A stretch of 64,000 nucleotides of DNA from Roseicella sp. DB1501 (GCF_013112485.1 NZ_JABFHG010000007.1:248001-312000); one strand, 5' to 3'. Shown: positions 28,987 to 47,439, counted from the stretch's first letter. Made by a program: numbers and translations. Notes: a model not told the origin generated them from the letters alone.

Positions 28987-29005
28987 TCGTTGCAATAGAA
29001 GCAGA

Positions 29006-33262
<4,257 letters not shown>

Positions 33263-33356
33263 GCGGCCTTCCTTGTGGTCCAGCCTGCCACCCGGGGAGA
33301 CGGGCGGCGGTGCATTCGGGTCACGGCCCCGGCGCTGCTGCGCCGGGGCGCCGCGG

Positions 33357-37535
<4,179 letters not shown>

Positions 37536-37645
37536 GCCTGTCCCGTGTCCCTGTCACCCTGGCCAGACGGCCTGGGTCTATCGCGTCCCTGTCCGCCCCG
37601 CCCTGCTCCACCGCGGCGGGGGCCACGGGGCGCAGAAATGGCGGC

Positions 37646-37727
37646 ACGGACGGCAACCCAAGGGGGTTCCCGCCCGTACCTCCGCAATCCAGACCCCTGG
37701 GCTGGCGACGGACGGCCAACCCAAGGG
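37646..37727. repeat. Short direct repeat pair between rplL and rpoB
   Basis: The word ACGGACGGC(C)AACCCAAGGG occurs at 37646-37664 and again at 37708-37727, differing by one inserted C. It lies in the 209-nt gap where ribosomal and polymerase gene expression diverge in other bacteria (attenuator plus RNase III site in E. coli). Its role here is unknown. Confidence 0.5.
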
Positions 37728-37744
37728 TAGAAAACCAGCGACTA

Positions 37745-38128
37745 TTACTTAACCTCGACAGTCGCGCCGTTATCCTCAAGCACCTTCTTGATCTTCTGGG
37801 CCTCGTCCTTGGACACGCCTTCCTTGACGGTCTTCGGCGCGCCCTCGACCAGATCCTTGGCCTCCTTCAGGCCAAGACCCGTGATGGTGCGGATCTCCTT
37901 GATGACGTTGATCTTCTTGTCACCGCCAGCGGCCAGGACGACGGTGAACTCCGTCTGCTCCTCGGCCGCGGCCGGCGCCGCAGCGCCGCCGCCGGCAGGC
38001 GCTGCCGCCACCGCGACCGGCGCCGCGGCGGACACGCCCCACTTCTCCTCCAGCATCTTGGAGAGCTCAGCGGCCTCCAGGACGGTCAGGCTGGAGAGCT
38101 CGTCAACCAGCTTTGCGAGATCGGCCAT
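37745..38128 (-). CDS. rplL: 50S ribosomal protein L7/L12
   Basis: 127 residues. An N-terminal dimerisation helix ([32 protein letters not shown]), an Ala/Pro/Gly hinge (about 34-55), and the C-terminal factor-binding domain with [28 protein letters not shown]. The stalk protein recruits EF-Tu, EF-G and release factors. It follows rplJ by 129 nt. Confidence 0.98.
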   Translation of the reverse strand: MADLAKLVDELSSLTVLEAAELSKMLEEKWGVSAAAPVAVAAAPAGGGAAAPAAAEEQTEFTVVLAAGGDKKINVIKEIRTITGLGLKEAKDLVEGAPKTVKEGVSKDEAQKIKKVLEDNGATVEVK

Positions 38129-38257
38129 ATCTGTGTACCTCGTGATCTAATGGCTTGGCTTGCCGTTTGCAACACCCAGGTCCGGCGCTCGGTCTTTCGA
38201 CCCCGCCCGCCTGGTTCCATCCTCGGTCCGGTCGGCTCCTGCCCGCAGGCATAACCC

Positions 38258-38776
38258 TCAGGCCGCCTCGTCCTTCTTCGCGAAGGCACTGAACACCCGC
38301 GCCAGCTGCGAGCCAGGGGCCTGCAGCACGCCCGCGATGCGCGTCGCCGGGGTCTGAATGAGACCCAGGAGTTGCGCCCGCAGCGTCTCGAGCGAGGGCA
38401 GCTCGGACAGCGCCCTCACCCCGTCCGGGGTGAGGGTCTGTTCTCCAAGCGCCCCGCCCAGGATCACGAACTTGTCGTTCCCCTTGGCGAACTCCACGGC
38501 CGTCTTGGCCACGGCCACCGGGTCCTTCGACCACGCGAGCGCGGTCGGACCCCGGAGCAGCGGCTTGACGCCCTGGAAGCGGGTGCCGTCGAGGGCGAGG
38601 GTGGCCAGCCGGTTCTTCGCGACCTTGTACGTCGCACCAGCGCCCCGCATGCGGCGCCGCAGATCGCTCACATCCGCGACCGTCAGACCCTTGTTCTGGG
38701 CGACGAGCACGAAGGAGGTATCGGCGAACACCGCAGAGAGCTGGGCGATGAACTCGCGCTTTTCCGTGCGGTCCAA
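38258..38776 (-). CDS. rplJ: 50S ribosomal protein L10
   Basis: 172 residues starting (TTG)-DRTEKREFIAQLSAVFAD, the normal L10 N-terminus. The TTG at 38776 is chosen because GGAG lies 7 nt upstream and there is no nearby ATG; the open frame to 38902 is non-homologous. The rRNA-binding domain includes GLTVADVSDLRRRMRGAGATYKVAKNRL; the C-terminal helix anchors L7/L12 dimers. It is probably autoregulated through its leader, as in other bacteria. Confidence 0.95.
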   Translation of the reverse strand: MDRTEKREFIAQLSAVFADTSFVLVAQNKGLTVADVSDLRRRMRGAGATYKVAKNRLATLALDGTRFQGVKPLLRGPTALAWSKDPVAVAKTAVEFAKGNDKFVILGGALGEQTLTPDGVRALSELPSLETLRAQLLGLIQTPATRIAGVLQAPGSQLARVFSAFAKKDEAA

Positions 38777-39140
38777 ATCCCGTCTCCAACGATGACCGGC
38801 GCCTGGTGGAGGGGCTCCGGCCGGTTCACACGCAAGCCCCGGCAGCGGATCGCCGCCCGGGCCCTGGTTCGCCTGTCTGAGCCGGACCGCCAAGCCATGC
38901 ACGCCGGCCAGGAGCCTCCTCCCGGCTGGCGCGGATCTCTCGGCACCCCGTCTATCGCTGGCGGGACCATCGCCCCTTCAAAGCCAGCCAGCGGCCCAGG
39001 GCCTCCGGCGGCTACCCGCGGTCTCGGACAGGTTTCGGGAGGGGCCGATGGCCCTTCCCTGCCCGCCCGCCCCCGCAGGGGCAGGCGTATTTCATGCGCC
39101 GGGCCGCAGGGACCCGGCCGCCCCGATCAGGCCGCCCCGA
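38777..39140 (-). other. rplJ leader region
   Basis: 364 nt between rplA and rplJ without a gene. In E. coli this interval carries a promoter and the L10-L12 autoregulatory mRNA leader. I see GC-rich inverted segments but no structure I can assign, and no TTGAC-type promoter like those elsewhere in the window. Confidence 0.5.
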
Positions 39141-39848
39141 TCAAGCTGCGGGAGCGGCGGCGAGCGAGGCGATGTCGACCTTCACGCCCGGCCCCATGGA
39201 GGAGCTCACGGCCACCTTCTTCACGTAGGTGCCCTTGGCGCCGGCCGGCTTGGCCCGCTGGATCGCCTCGATGAAGGCGCGGGCATTCTCGAGCAGCTTC
39301 GCCTCGTCGAAGGAAGCCTTGCCGATGCCGGCATGCACGATGCCAGCCTTCTCCGCCCGGAACTCCACCTGGCCGGCCTTGGCCGCGGTCACCGCGCCCT
39401 TGACGTCCATGGTGACGGTGCCGAGGCGCGGGTTCGGCATCAGGCCGCGCGGGCCGAGGATCTTACCGAGCCGCCCGACCAGGCCCATCATGTCCGGCGT
39501 GGCGATGCAGCGGTCGAAGTCGATCTTGCCTTCCTGCACCGCGGCGGCCAGCTCATCGGCCCCCACCACATCGGCCCCGGCGGCCTGCGCCTCCTCGGCC
39601 TTGGCGCCGCGGGCGAAGACGCCGACGCGCACCGTCTTGCCGGTGCCGTTCGGCAGCCCGACCACGCCGCGGACCATCTGATCGGCATGCCGCGGGTCGA
39701 TGCCGAGATTCATCGAGATCTCGATGGTCTCGTCGAATTTCGCCTTGGCGTTCGCCTTGACGGTGGCGATCGCCTGCTGCAGCGGGATGATCGAGTCGCG
39801 GTCGAAGGACGCGTAGATCGCCTTCAGACGCTTGCCCTGCTTCGCCAT
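39141..39848 (-). CDS. rplA: 50S ribosomal protein L1
   Basis: 235 residues. [36 protein letters not shown] at the start and the signature [11 protein letters not shown] in the middle domain. L1 forms the mobile stalk at the E site and represses its own operon in E. coli. It lies 3 nt after rplK. Confidence 0.98.
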   Translation of the reverse strand: MAKQGKRLKAIYASFDRDSIIPLQQAIATVKANAKAKFDETIEISMNLGIDPRHADQMVRGVVGLPNGTGKTVRVGVFARGAKAEEAQAAGADVVGADELAAAVQEGKIDFDRCIATPDMMGLVGRLGKILGPRGLMPNPRLGTVTMDVKGAVTAAKAGQVEFRAEKAGIVHAGIGKASFDEAKLLENARAFIEAIQRAKPAGAKGTYVKKVAVSSSMGPGVKVDIASLAAAPAA

Positions 39849-39851
39849 CGA

Positions 39852-40286
39852 TCAGCCCTCCACCACGGTCATGCCCATGGAGCGGGCCGAGCCGGCGAGC
39901 ATGCGCACCGCCGCCTCCACGTCATTGGCGTTCATGTCCTTCATCTTGGTCGCGGCGATCTCGCGCAGCTGGGTCTTGGTCACCCGCCCCACATTGCCGC
40001 CCTTGCCGGGGGTGGTGCTGCCCTTCTCGATCTTCGCCGCCTTGAGCAGGAAGTAGGTGTTCGGCGGGGTCTTGGTGATGAAGGAGAAGGTGCGATCCGA
40101 ATAGGCCGTAATCACCACCGGCGTCGGGGTGCCCGGCTCCATCTGCTGGGTCGCCGCGTTGAACTCCTTCACGAACTGCATGATGTTCAGGCCGCGCTGG
40201 CCCAGCGCGGGCCCGACCGGCGGAGACGGATTCGCCTTCCCGGCCGGGATCTGCAGCTTGATGTAACCGACGATCTTCTTCGCCAT
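39852..40286 (-). CDS. rplK: 50S ribosomal protein L11
   Basis: 144 residues. [37 protein letters not shown] is the N-terminal domain targeted by thiopeptides, with the proline-rich hinge intact; the C-terminal domain contains [23 protein letters not shown]. It starts the rif-type operon and has a good promoter at 40391-40419. Confidence 0.98.
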   Translation of the reverse strand: MAKKIVGYIKLQIPAGKANPSPPVGPALGQRGLNIMQFVKEFNAATQQMEPGTPTPVVITAYSDRTFSFITKTPPNTYFLLKAAKIEKGSTTPGKGGNVGRVTKTQLREIAATKMKDMNANDVEAAVRMLAGSARSMGMTVVEG

Positions 40287-40709
40287 GGCACGTCCCTGGG
40301 GTCAGGGAGAGGCGGTACTGACGGCGCCGGAGCCCGCCCGAATGGCATGGCTCCGGGGCGCCTCCCGCATCCCGATGAGGTGAGCGGGCGCCTATGAGCG
40401 TCCCGGGCCATGGAGTCAAGCGGAATCAGCGCCCAGCCGGTCTTCGCTGCGAAGGCTGCTCCCGCAGTGCCGCAGGCGTCATGCTGCATCGCAGCAGGCG
40501 ATGGCCCCTGCCGCACCGGCCCTCGCCCCGGGCCGGTGCCATGGCATGCTGGCAACCGTCCCTATGGCCCGCCTCCCGCGCCTGGAGACTCTGCCTGGGA
40601 ACCCGGACGCAGGATGGCGGCCTTGATTGTCGGTCTTCTGCCCATGGCGGCCGGTCGCTCGCGGCCGCCATGGGCAGGACACTGGGCGGATCGCGGAGGC
40701 GTACCCCTG
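40287..40709. other. Divergent intergenic region rplK / FUSC gene
   Basis: 423 nt. It contains the rplK promoter on the minus strand and, near 40695, the Shine-Dalgarno of the efflux gene. The frame of the efflux gene is open across most of this region, but the residues encoded there are not family-like, so I treat it as non-coding. Confidence 0.6.
40391..40419 (-). promoter_or_regulatory. Promoter of the rplKAJL-rpoBC operon
   Basis: Minus strand: -35 TTGACT (40414-40419), 17-nt spacer, -10 CATAGG (40391-40396). It leaves a leader of roughly 100 nt before rplK. Confidence 0.6.
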
Positions 40710-42737
40710 ATGTCTTTTCTTCCCGGCTGGCGGGACTGGCTGTTCTCGGCCCGCTCCTTCGCGGCGGCGAGCCTCGCCCTCTACCTCGCCTTCTGGCTCG
40801 ACCTGCCGCGGCCCTATTGGGCGGTGGGCACCGTCTACATCGTCATCCAGCCCCTTTCCGGCGCGCTGCGCGCCAAGGCGGCGGCGCGCTTCCTCGGGAC
40901 CTTCGCCGGGGCCGCCTTCAGCGTCGCGGCGGTGCCCAACCTGGTGGACGCGCCGCCGCTCCTCGCCCTGGTCCTCGCCCTCTGGGTCGCCCTCTGCACC
41001 ATGGGCTCGCTCTATGACCCGACGCCGCGCAGCTACGCCTTCCGCCTCGCCGGCTATACCGCGGCGCTGGTCGCCTTCCCGGGCGTCGAGGCGCCGGGAG
41101 CGATCTTCGACACCGCCCTGGCGAGGGTCGAGGAGATCGGCCTCGGCATCCTCTGCGTCACGCTGATGGACCAGATCTTCCCCCGCCCGGCGACGCCCAT
41201 GCTGCTCGCCCGGCTGGAGGCCTGGACGGCGAGCATGGCCCGCTTCGGCGCCGAGGCGTTGGCCGGCCGCATGGAGGAGACGCGCTTCATCGTCGAGCGG
41301 CGCCGCGTCGCCCGCGACGGCGCGGCGCTCGACGGGCTGTTCCAGGAGGCCCGCTACGAGGATGCCGACCAGCGGGCCGGCCTCGCCTGGGTCCGCGCCC
41401 TCAGGGGCCGGGCGCGCACCGTGCCGGCGCTCATCTCGGCGGTCGCCGACCGGGCCCGGGCGCTGCGGCGGGACGATCCGGCCGGCCAGGCGAGCCTCGC
41501 GCCGCTGCTCGAGGCCGCGGCCGCCTGGCTCGCCGACACGGCGGATCCGGACCGGCGGCAGGCGGTGCGGGCCGCCGCCCCGGGCCTGCTCGCCCGGCTG
41601 CGCGCCGCGGAGCGGGAGGCCGGCGCCGGCACCGGCTGGCCGGCGCTGCTGCGGGAGGGGCTTCTCGCCCGGCTGCGCGAGCTGATCGAGACCTGGTCCC
41701 GGTCCCTCGCGCTGGAGCCGCGGGCCGGCGGCCTCGCCGTGCCGCCGCGCGAGGCGGTCGCGCCGGTCACCAGCGCCCATATCGACCCGCTGCTGGTCGG
41801 GCTGACGGGGCTTTCGGTGCTCCTCGCCGTGCTCGCCTGCAACGTCGTCTGGATCGCCACCGCCTGGCCGGAGGGGGCGACGGCGACGATGATGGCCGCG
41901 GTCGCCACCGCCATGTTCGCCCAGCTCGACGACCCGGCCCCCGCGATCGCCGGCTTCATCACCTGGACCCTCCTCTCCGCGGTCCTCGGCGCGCTCTACC
42001 TCTTCGCCGTGCTGCCGGCGATCGACGGCTTCCCGCTGCTGCTCTGCGCCCTTGGCGCCATCTACCTGCCCTTCGGCGCCCTGCATGCCCAGCCGGCCCG
42101 CATGGGCATGGCCCTGCCGCTGCTGGTGAACACCGTCGCCCTGATCTCGCTGCAGGAGACCTATGCCGCGGATTTCGCCGGCTACGTCAACGGCGCCGTG
42201 GCCCTGCTGTCCGGCTTCCTCGCCGGGCTGGTCAGCATGCGCCTGGTCCGCGCCTTCGGCATCGACTGGCGCATCCGGCGCCTGGTGGCGGCCGACCGGA
42301 TCGACCTCGCGCGGCTGATCGAGGGGCGGCGGGTCGATCTGCAGCGGAGCGTTGCGATGATGCTCGACCGCTTCGAATTCCTCGCCGGCCGCCTCGGCTC
42401 GGCCGATGCGGCGACGCTCGAGGTGAGCGAGCTCGCCGAGCTCCGTGCCGCCATCAACGTGCAGCGGCTGCGGGAGGCGGCGGAACGCCTGCCGCCCGGC
42501 CCGGCGGCCGCGGTCGCCGCGGCCCTGCAGGCGGTGCGCGAACAGCTTCGCGGCCGGCTGGCTGAGGCGGCGGTGCTGGCGCGCCTCGATGCCGCGCTGG
42601 CGGCCACCACGCCCGACCGGTCGCCGCCGGCCCGCGCCGCCGCCCTCGCCCTCTCCGGCCTGCGCCGCGCCCTCTATCCGGGGGCCGCCGCGCCAAGCCT
42701 CGGGCCCGCCCCCACGCCACTGGGGCAGGCCGCATGA
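40710..42737 (+). CDS. FUSC family efflux protein (AaeB-like)
   Basis: 675 residues, the size of the AaeB/FUSC aromatic-acid exporters. Two sets of membrane segments (about 15-150 and 365-500) flank a large cytosolic helical region, with another helical region at the C-terminus. It begins MSFLPGWRDWLFSARSFAAASLALYLAF and contains DLPRPYWAVGTVYIVIQPLSG, the family's N-terminal signature. The ATG at 40710 is chosen for GGAGG about 10 nt upstream and the family-like start. It overlaps the DUF1656 gene by 4 nt; together with the HlyD gene it would span the envelope. Confidence 0.9.
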   Translation: MSFLPGWRDWLFSARSFAAASLALYLAFWLDLPRPYWAVGTVYIVIQPLSGALRAKAAARFLGTFAGAAFSVAAVPNLVDAPPLLALVLALWVALCTMGSLYDPTPRSYAFRLAGYTAALVAFPGVEAPGAIFDTALARVEEIGLGILCVTLMDQIFPRPATPMLLARLEAWTASMARFGAEALAGRMEETRFIVERRRVARDGAALDGLFQEARYEDADQRAGLAWVRALRGRARTVPALISAVADRARALRRDDPAGQASLAPLLEAAAAWLADTADPDRRQAVRAAAPGLLARLRAAEREAGAGTGWPALLREGLLARLRELIETWSRSLALEPRAGGLAVPPREAVAPVTSAHIDPLLVGLTGLSVLLAVLACNVVWIATAWPEGATATMMAAVATAMFAQLDDPAPAIAGFITWTLLSAVLGALYLFAVLPAIDGFPLLLCALGAIYLPFGALHAQPARMGMALPLLVNTVALISLQETYAADFAGYVNGAVALLSGFLAGLVSMRLVRAFGIDWRIRRLVAADRIDLARLIEGRRVDLQRSVAMMLDRFEFLAGRLGSADAATLEVSELAELRAAINVQRLREAAERLPPGPAAAVAAALQAVREQLRGRLAEAAVLARLDAALAATTPDRSPPARAAALALSGLRRALYPGAAAPSLGPAPTPLGQAA

Positions 42738-42943
42738 TCGGCGAGTTCGACCTGCACGGCATCTTCATCCCGGCGCTGCTCGCCTGGTCGGTCCTGGCGC
42801 TGCTGGCCAACCTGCTGGCGCGGCGGTTGCTGCAGCATTTCGGCCTCTACCGGCTGATCTGGCACCGGCCGCTCTTCGACCTCGCGCTCTTCGTCATCCT
42901 GCTCGGCCTCATCGCCGCCATCGGTACCCGGATCCTCGCATGA
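42734..42943 (+). CDS. DUF1656 small membrane protein (AaeX-like)
   Basis: 69 residues with two membrane helices. It begins MIGEFDLHGIFIPALLAW, the hallmark of DUF1656 proteins such as E. coli AaeX, which always accompany FUSC/HlyD efflux pairs; their biochemical role is unsettled. It overlaps both neighbours by 4 nt (ATGA on each side), so the three genes are translationally coupled. Confidence 0.92.
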   Translation: MIGEFDLHGIFIPALLAWSVLALLANLLARRLLQHFGLYRLIWHRPLFDLALFVILLGLIAAIGTRILA

Positions 42944-43839
42944 CCTTCACCCATTCCCTCGGCCAGGCCATCCGCCTCGGCGTCACGCTGGTGGTGGTGG
43001 CGGTCGCCGGCCTCATCGGCTGGCAGCTCTGGCGCTACTACATGGAGGAGCCCTGGACGCGCGACGGCCGGATCCGCGCCGAGGTGGTGGGCATCGCCCC
43101 CGACGTCTCGGGGCTGGTGACCGAGGTGCTGGTCCGGGACAACCAGCAGGTCCGCCGCGGCGACGTCCTGTTCCGCATCGACCACGACCGCTTCGCCCTG
43201 GCGCTGCAGCAGGCAGAGGCGGTGCTTGCCTCCCGCCACGCCACGCTGCTGCAGGCGCAGCGCGACCAGCAGCGCTACACGCGGCTGGACCAGACCGCGG
43301 TCTCCATCCAGCGGCAGGAGCAGGCCATCACCGATGCCCAGGTGGCCGAGGCGTCCTGGCGGCAGGCCGAGGCGGACCGCGACGTGGCGCAGCTCAACCT
43401 GACGCGGTCGGAGGTGCGGGCGCCGGTGAACGGCTTCGTCACCAACCTGGAATTGCGGCCGGGCGACTATCTCGCCGCCGGCCACGCCGCCCTTGCCCTG
43501 GTCGATTCCGACAGCTTCCACGTCGCCGGCTATTTCGAGGAGACGAAGCTGCCGCGCATCCATCCGGGCGACCGCGCCACGGTCCGGGTGATGGGCGAGG
43601 CCGGCCTCATCGAGGGCCATGTCGACAGCATCGCCTCCGGCATCACCGACCGCGAGCGGAGCGAGAGCAGCAACCTGCTGGCCAATGTGAACCCGACCTT
43701 CAGCTGGGTGCGGCTGGCCCAGCGCGTGCCGGTCAGGATCGCCATCGACCATGTGCCGGAGGGGCTGCGGCTGATCTCCGGGCGGACCGCGACGGTGATG
43801 GTGATGCCGCGCGAGGCGGAGGCCGCCGCTGCTCGGTGA
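42940..43839 (+). CDS. HlyD/EmrA-type membrane fusion protein (AaeA-like)
   Basis: 299 residues. One N-terminal membrane anchor (about 12-32), then VGIAPDVSGLVTEVLVRDNQQVRRGDVLFRID (first lipoyl half), a coiled-coil hairpin (about 85-145), the second lipoyl half (SEVRAPVNGFVTNLELRPGDYL) and a beta-barrel (about 190-290). It is the periplasmic adaptor of the FUSC pump. The order here is B-X-A, whereas E. coli has X-A-B. The likely substrates are aromatic carboxylic acids, by analogy only. Confidence 0.92.
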   Translation: MTFTHSLGQAIRLGVTLVVVAVAGLIGWQLWRYYMEEPWTRDGRIRAEVVGIAPDVSGLVTEVLVRDNQQVRRGDVLFRIDHDRFALALQQAEAVLASRHATLLQAQRDQQRYTRLDQTAVSIQRQEQAITDAQVAEASWRQAEADRDVAQLNLTRSEVRAPVNGFVTNLELRPGDYLAAGHAALALVDSDSFHVAGYFEETKLPRIHPGDRATVRVMGEAGLIEGHVDSIASGITDRERSESSNLLANVNPTFSWVRLAQRVPVRIAIDHVPEGLRLISGRTATVMVMPREAEAAAAR

Positions 43840-43848
43840 TGCCCGGCC

Positions 43849-45357
43849 TCAGGCGATGACGCCATCCCCGAAGGTCGAGCGCCCTTCCAGCGCCCCGTAT
43901 TGCAGGTAGTGCAGCAGCGGATCGACCCCGGCATTGGCGACATCGGCATAGGCCGCCAGATAGGCGCGGGTGTCGAAGCCGGGCGCCGGATCGCGGCCCT
44001 CCCGCCAGCCATAGGCGTCGTAGTGCAGCAGGGGATCGAGACCCGCGGCCTGCACATCGGGATTGGCGGCCAGATAGTCCTTCACCTTGAAGACCGCGTT
44101 CGGGTCGCGGCCCTCGCGCCAGCCGCTGCTCTGGTACTGCGCATAGGCGACGGCATCCGGGTCGCCGCCGGCCGCGAGGGCCAGCCGCGCCACGTCGGGA
44201 TTGGCGAGGAGATAGTATTCGGCATCGAAGGAGCCATGGGTGAAGGAGGCCGGCGCGCCGATGGCGGCATGGATCGCGCGGCCTTCGAACCGGCCGAAGC
44301 TGAGATAGTGCACCAGCGGATCGACGCCGGTCGCGGCGACATCCGGATTGCGGGCCAGGTAGAGGCTGGTGTCGAACCAGGCGACGGCGTCGCGCCCTTC
44401 CTTCCAGCCGAATTGCTCGAAATGCAGCAGCGGGTTGAGCCCGGCCGTCACGACATCCGGATTGGCGGCGCGGTAGCCGGTGGTGGTGAAGGCGGCGCTG
44501 GGATCGAGTCCCGCGCGCCAGCCCCACTGGTTATAGTGATCGACCACGGAGACATGCGCCGCCGCCACCGAGGGGTAGGCCTGGGTGTAGAAGAAGGGAT
44601 CGAGCAGCGGGTCCCGGTTCACCCCGCTGATCACCGGCAGGCCGATATCCTTCAGCATGGCGAGGTCGAGATCGGAGATCGGGGTGCGCCAGCCATATCT
44701 GGCGCCGAGGCCCGTCATCAAGTCGTTGCTGGCCGGCTCGGTACGGGCGTTGCCGACATGGCCGTACTGCTCGCCATTCTTCAGGGTCGTGACGGGCACC
44801 GGCGCTCCATAGACGGCGCTGGCCGCGGCGCCGGTGAAGAAGAGCCCACGCGCCGTCTCCACCATGGTCGCGTCCCACCAGGTGGCGGCCCCTAGGGAGA
44901 AGCTGCCCGCGTCGTCCCTGAAGCTGATTATGCCGAGGCCGTGGCCGATCTCGTGCATGATGATGGACAGGCCGTCGTATTTGTTGACGGCCGGAGGGCT
45001 CGCGGGATCGAGCGAGAACGAAGGCAGGGCCGCCGGGTTGACGGTGATGAAGATGTCGGGGGTTGCGCCGTTCGCGTCCTGGCCTGTCCGCAGTTCTCTG
45101 GAGGCGCTTGCCTCATAGACCGGCAGGGCGCCCGTGCGGCCCACCAGCGTATAGAGGCCCGGCCCGCCGGTCGCCAGCGCCATGCCAACGACATTCGGCA
45201 ATTCCGGCGCCGCGACCGTCACCTGGATATCGATGCTGCCGGCGCCGTAGATATACTGCGACCACTGCGCCGCCGCAGCCGCGACGAGGGCCTGCAACGC
45301 GGCATCGTCCGCAGCACCCGCCGCATCGACCACCGAGACGGTATAGGCGAAGGTCAT
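43849..45357 (-). CDS. HExxH metalloprotease-like protein with six NPDV repeats
   Basis: 502 residues, no signal peptide. Residues 1-245 form a zinc-protease-like domain: HEIGHGLGI at 135-143 gives two His ligands and the catalytic Glu, and NDLMTG (211-216) resembles a metzincin Met-turn. The third His of HExxHxxGxxH is Ser, although a His occurs at 200. Residues 250-500 hold six copies of a 33-45-residue unit of the type YLAANPDVxxAGxDPLxHYxxYGWREGRDP. Such units occur at the ends of large secreted or surface proteins and of some glycosyltransferases. Secretion by a type I-like route is possible but no RTX repeats are seen. The start is at MTFAYTVSVV. Confidence 0.75.
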   Translation of the reverse strand: MTFAYTVSVVDAAGAADDAALQALVAAAAAQWSQYIYGAGSIDIQVTVAAPELPNVVGMALATGGPGLYTLVGRTGALPVYEASASRELRTGQDANGATPDIFITVNPAALPSFSLDPASPPAVNKYDGLSIIMHEIGHGLGIISFRDDAGSFSLGAATWWDATMVETARGLFFTGAAASAVYGAPVPVTTLKNGEQYGHVGNARTEPASNDLMTGLGARYGWRTPISDLDLAMLKDIGLPVISGVNRDPLLDPFFYTQAYPSVAAAHVSVVDHYNQWGWRAGLDPSAAFTTTGYRAANPDVVTAGLNPLLHFEQFGWKEGRDAVAWFDTSLYLARNPDVAATGVDPLVHYLSFGRFEGRAIHAAIGAPASFTHGSFDAEYYLLANPDVARLALAAGGDPDAVAYAQYQSSGWREGRDPNAVFKVKDYLAANPDVQAAGLDPLLHYDAYGWREGRDPAPGFDTRAYLAAYADVANAGVDPLLHYLQYGALEGRSTFGDGVIA

Positions 45358-45538
45358 GGCGCGGGCTCCTCCCCGGTTGCGCGCTGGCCATGCCCCCGGA
45401 GCAGGGTACCGGCTGGAAAACCCGGCTGAAACCACGACTTAAATCGATGGACCGCCCGGGCGCTGGCAACGCGAAATAAGCCCGAGCCTAGGCCGGATCG
45501 GATGCGGCGGGGAACGACAATCGTCCGGCGCCGGCCGC

Positions 45539-47266
45539 TCAGCGGAAAAGGTTGGTCCGGGCGAGCGCCACCACCTCGTCGCCGCGGCCGCTCAGGATCG
45601 CCTTGGCCAGGTAGAGCCCGAAGCCCTTGGCCTGTTCGAGGGTCGCCTTGGGCGGCAGGGCCAGTTCCATGCGGTTGGTCACCACATCGACCAGCGCCGG
45701 CCCGTCATGCCGCAACGCCCGCTGCAGCCCCTCGCGCAGATCGGCCGGATCCTCGACCCGGATGCCGAGCAGGCCCGAGGCCTCGGCCACCGCCGCGAAA
45801 TCCGGATTGCGCAGCGTGGTGCCGGTGTCGAGGAAGCCGCCCGCCTTCATCTCCAGCTCGACGAAGCCAAGCGTGCCGTTGTTCACCACCACGATCTTCA
45901 CCGGCAGCCCCACCTGCCGCAGGGTGAGGAGGTCGCCCATCAGCATGGCGAAGCCGCCATCGCCGGAAAGCGAGACCACCTGCCGCCCCGGGCTCGCCGC
46001 CTGGGCGCCGATCGCCTGCGGCATCGCATTCGCCATCGAGCCATGCCAGAAGGAGCCGAGCAGCCGGCGCCGGCCGTTCATGGTCAGGTAGCGCGCGGCC
46101 CAGACCGTCGGCGTGCCGACATCGCAGGTGAAGACGGCATCCTCCGCCGCCACCTCGTCCAGCACCCGGGCCAGGTATTGCGGATGGATCGGCCGCTGGC
46201 CGGGATGGCCGACCGCCAGCTCGTCCAGCCCCCTGCGCGCTTCGTAGTAATGCTTGAGCGCACGGTCGAGGAAGCGACGGTCCTGCTTCTCCCGCAGCAT
46301 CGGCAGCAACACGCCGAGCGTCAGCTTCACGTCGCCGACCACGCCGACATCGACCCGGCAGCGTCGGCCGATCACCTCGCCGCGCAGGTCCACCTGCGCG
46401 ATGCGGGCCTCGGTCGGGTAGAATTGCCGGTAGGGGAAATCCGTCCCCAGCATCAGCAGCGTCTCGCACTCCTTCATGGCGTGGTAGCCCGAGGAGAAGC
46501 CGATCAGCCCGGTCATGCCGACATCGTAGGGATTGTCGTACTCGACATGCTCCTTGCCGCGGAGCGCATGCACCACCGGTGCCTTCAGCGCCGCGGCGAG
46601 CGCCACCACCTCGTCATGCGCGCCGGCGCAGCCGCCGCCACAGAGCAGGGTGACGCGCGAGCAGTCGTTCAACATCCGGGCGAGCGCCGCCAGGTCGGCG
46701 GGGTTGGGATAGACCTCCGGCAGCGACGGCGCGGCCCAGCGTGCGGGCGGGGAATCGGTGGCCTCGGCCAGGGCCACGTCGCCCGGGATCACCACGACGG
46801 CCACGCCGCGCCTGGTCACCGCCTCCCGCATGGCGATCTCGAGCGTGCGGGCGATCTGCCCGACGGTGGCGACCGGGCCGATGTAATGGCTGCAGCCGGC
46901 AAAGAGCTGGCGCGGGTCCGTCTCCTGGAAATAGCCGCTGCCAAGCTCATCGCTGGGGATCTGCGCGGCGATGGCCAATACCGGCACCCGGCTGCGGTGG
47001 CAGTCGTAGAGGCCGTTGATGAGGTGCAGGTTGCCCGGACCGCAACTGCCGGCGCAGACCGCCAGCTCGCCGGTGAGCTCCGCCTCGGCGCCGGCGGCGA
47101 AGGCGGCGGCCTCCTCGTGGCGGACATGCACCCAGTCGATGCCGCCCTTGCGCTGCAGCGAATCGGTCAGCCCGTTCAGGCTGTCGCCGACCACGCCATA
47201 GATGCGGCGCACGCCTGCCCTTTGCAGCGTATCGGCGATCAGATCAGCGACGGTAGGCCGGGCCAT
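45539..47266 (-). CDS. poxB: Pyruvate dehydrogenase (ubiquinone), PoxB type
   Basis: 575 residues, close to the 572 of E. coli PoxB. A thiamine-diphosphate/FAD enzyme that oxidises pyruvate to acetate and CO2 and passes electrons to ubiquinone at the membrane. The N-terminal domain has [15 protein letters not shown] and the catalytic Glu in [15 protein letters not shown] (Glu51); the C-terminal domain has the ThDP motif starting [15 protein letters not shown] and ending in NN. The ATG at 47266 has GAGGAGA upstream. The frame continues upstream without homology. Other ThDP oxidases cannot be fully excluded. Confidence 0.85.
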   Translation of the reverse strand: MARPTVADLIADTLQRAGVRRIYGVVGDSLNGLTDSLQRKGGIDWVHVRHEEAAAFAAGAEAELTGELAVCAGSCGPGNLHLINGLYDCHRSRVPVLAIAAQIPSDELGSGYFQETDPRQLFAGCSHYIGPVATVGQIARTLEIAMREAVTRRGVAVVVIPGDVALAEATDSPPARWAAPSLPEVYPNPADLAALARMLNDCSRVTLLCGGGCAGAHDEVVALAAALKAPVVHALRGKEHVEYDNPYDVGMTGLIGFSSGYHAMKECETLLMLGTDFPYRQFYPTEARIAQVDLRGEVIGRRCRVDVGVVGDVKLTLGVLLPMLREKQDRRFLDRALKHYYEARRGLDELAVGHPGQRPIHPQYLARVLDEVAAEDAVFTCDVGTPTVWAARYLTMNGRRRLLGSFWHGSMANAMPQAIGAQAASPGRQVVSLSGDGGFAMLMGDLLTLRQVGLPVKIVVVNNGTLGFVELEMKAGGFLDTGTTLRNPDFAAVAEASGLLGIRVEDPADLREGLQRALRHDGPALVDVVTNRMELALPPKATLEQAKGFGLYLAKAILSGRGDEVVALARTNLFR

Positions 47267-47414
47267 GCATATCTCTCCTCGGCGGCCGGTCGCGGAGGCG
47301 GCGGGCGGCCCCGCCCGGGAGAGAGGCGCGCGACCGGCGATGCTGGCTTGCTGGCCCACCACGCCGGCCGAACGCAGCAGCGGCGCGACGGATCATTGCC
47401 AGCGAGACTTACCC

Positions 47415-47439
47415 GCGCGGGCCGGAGACAGGCCCGCGC
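47415..47439 (-). terminator. GC-rich hairpin downstream of nusG
   Basis: Perfect 9-bp stem GCGCGGGCC / GGCCCGCGC with a 7-nt loop, 8 nt after the nusG stop on the minus strand. There is no U-tract, so it may act as an RNA 3'-end stabiliser or a weak terminator. Confidence 0.5.

Larger units (their letters stand above)
28690..29005. other. Intergenic region between rpoC and rpsL
   Basis: 316 nt without a gene. It holds the rpoC terminator (28950-28986), a candidate minus-strand promoter for the str operon (28902-28930) and a roughly 210-nt leader before rpsL. Open frames crossing it are continuations of antisense or upstream frames and are not supported. Confidence 0.7.

Noticed and set aside
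40410-40709. N-terminal extension of the FUSC gene
   Set aside because: The frame is open, but the added 100 residues are not family-like, they overlap the rplK promoter, and the ATG at 40710 has a proper ribosome binding site.
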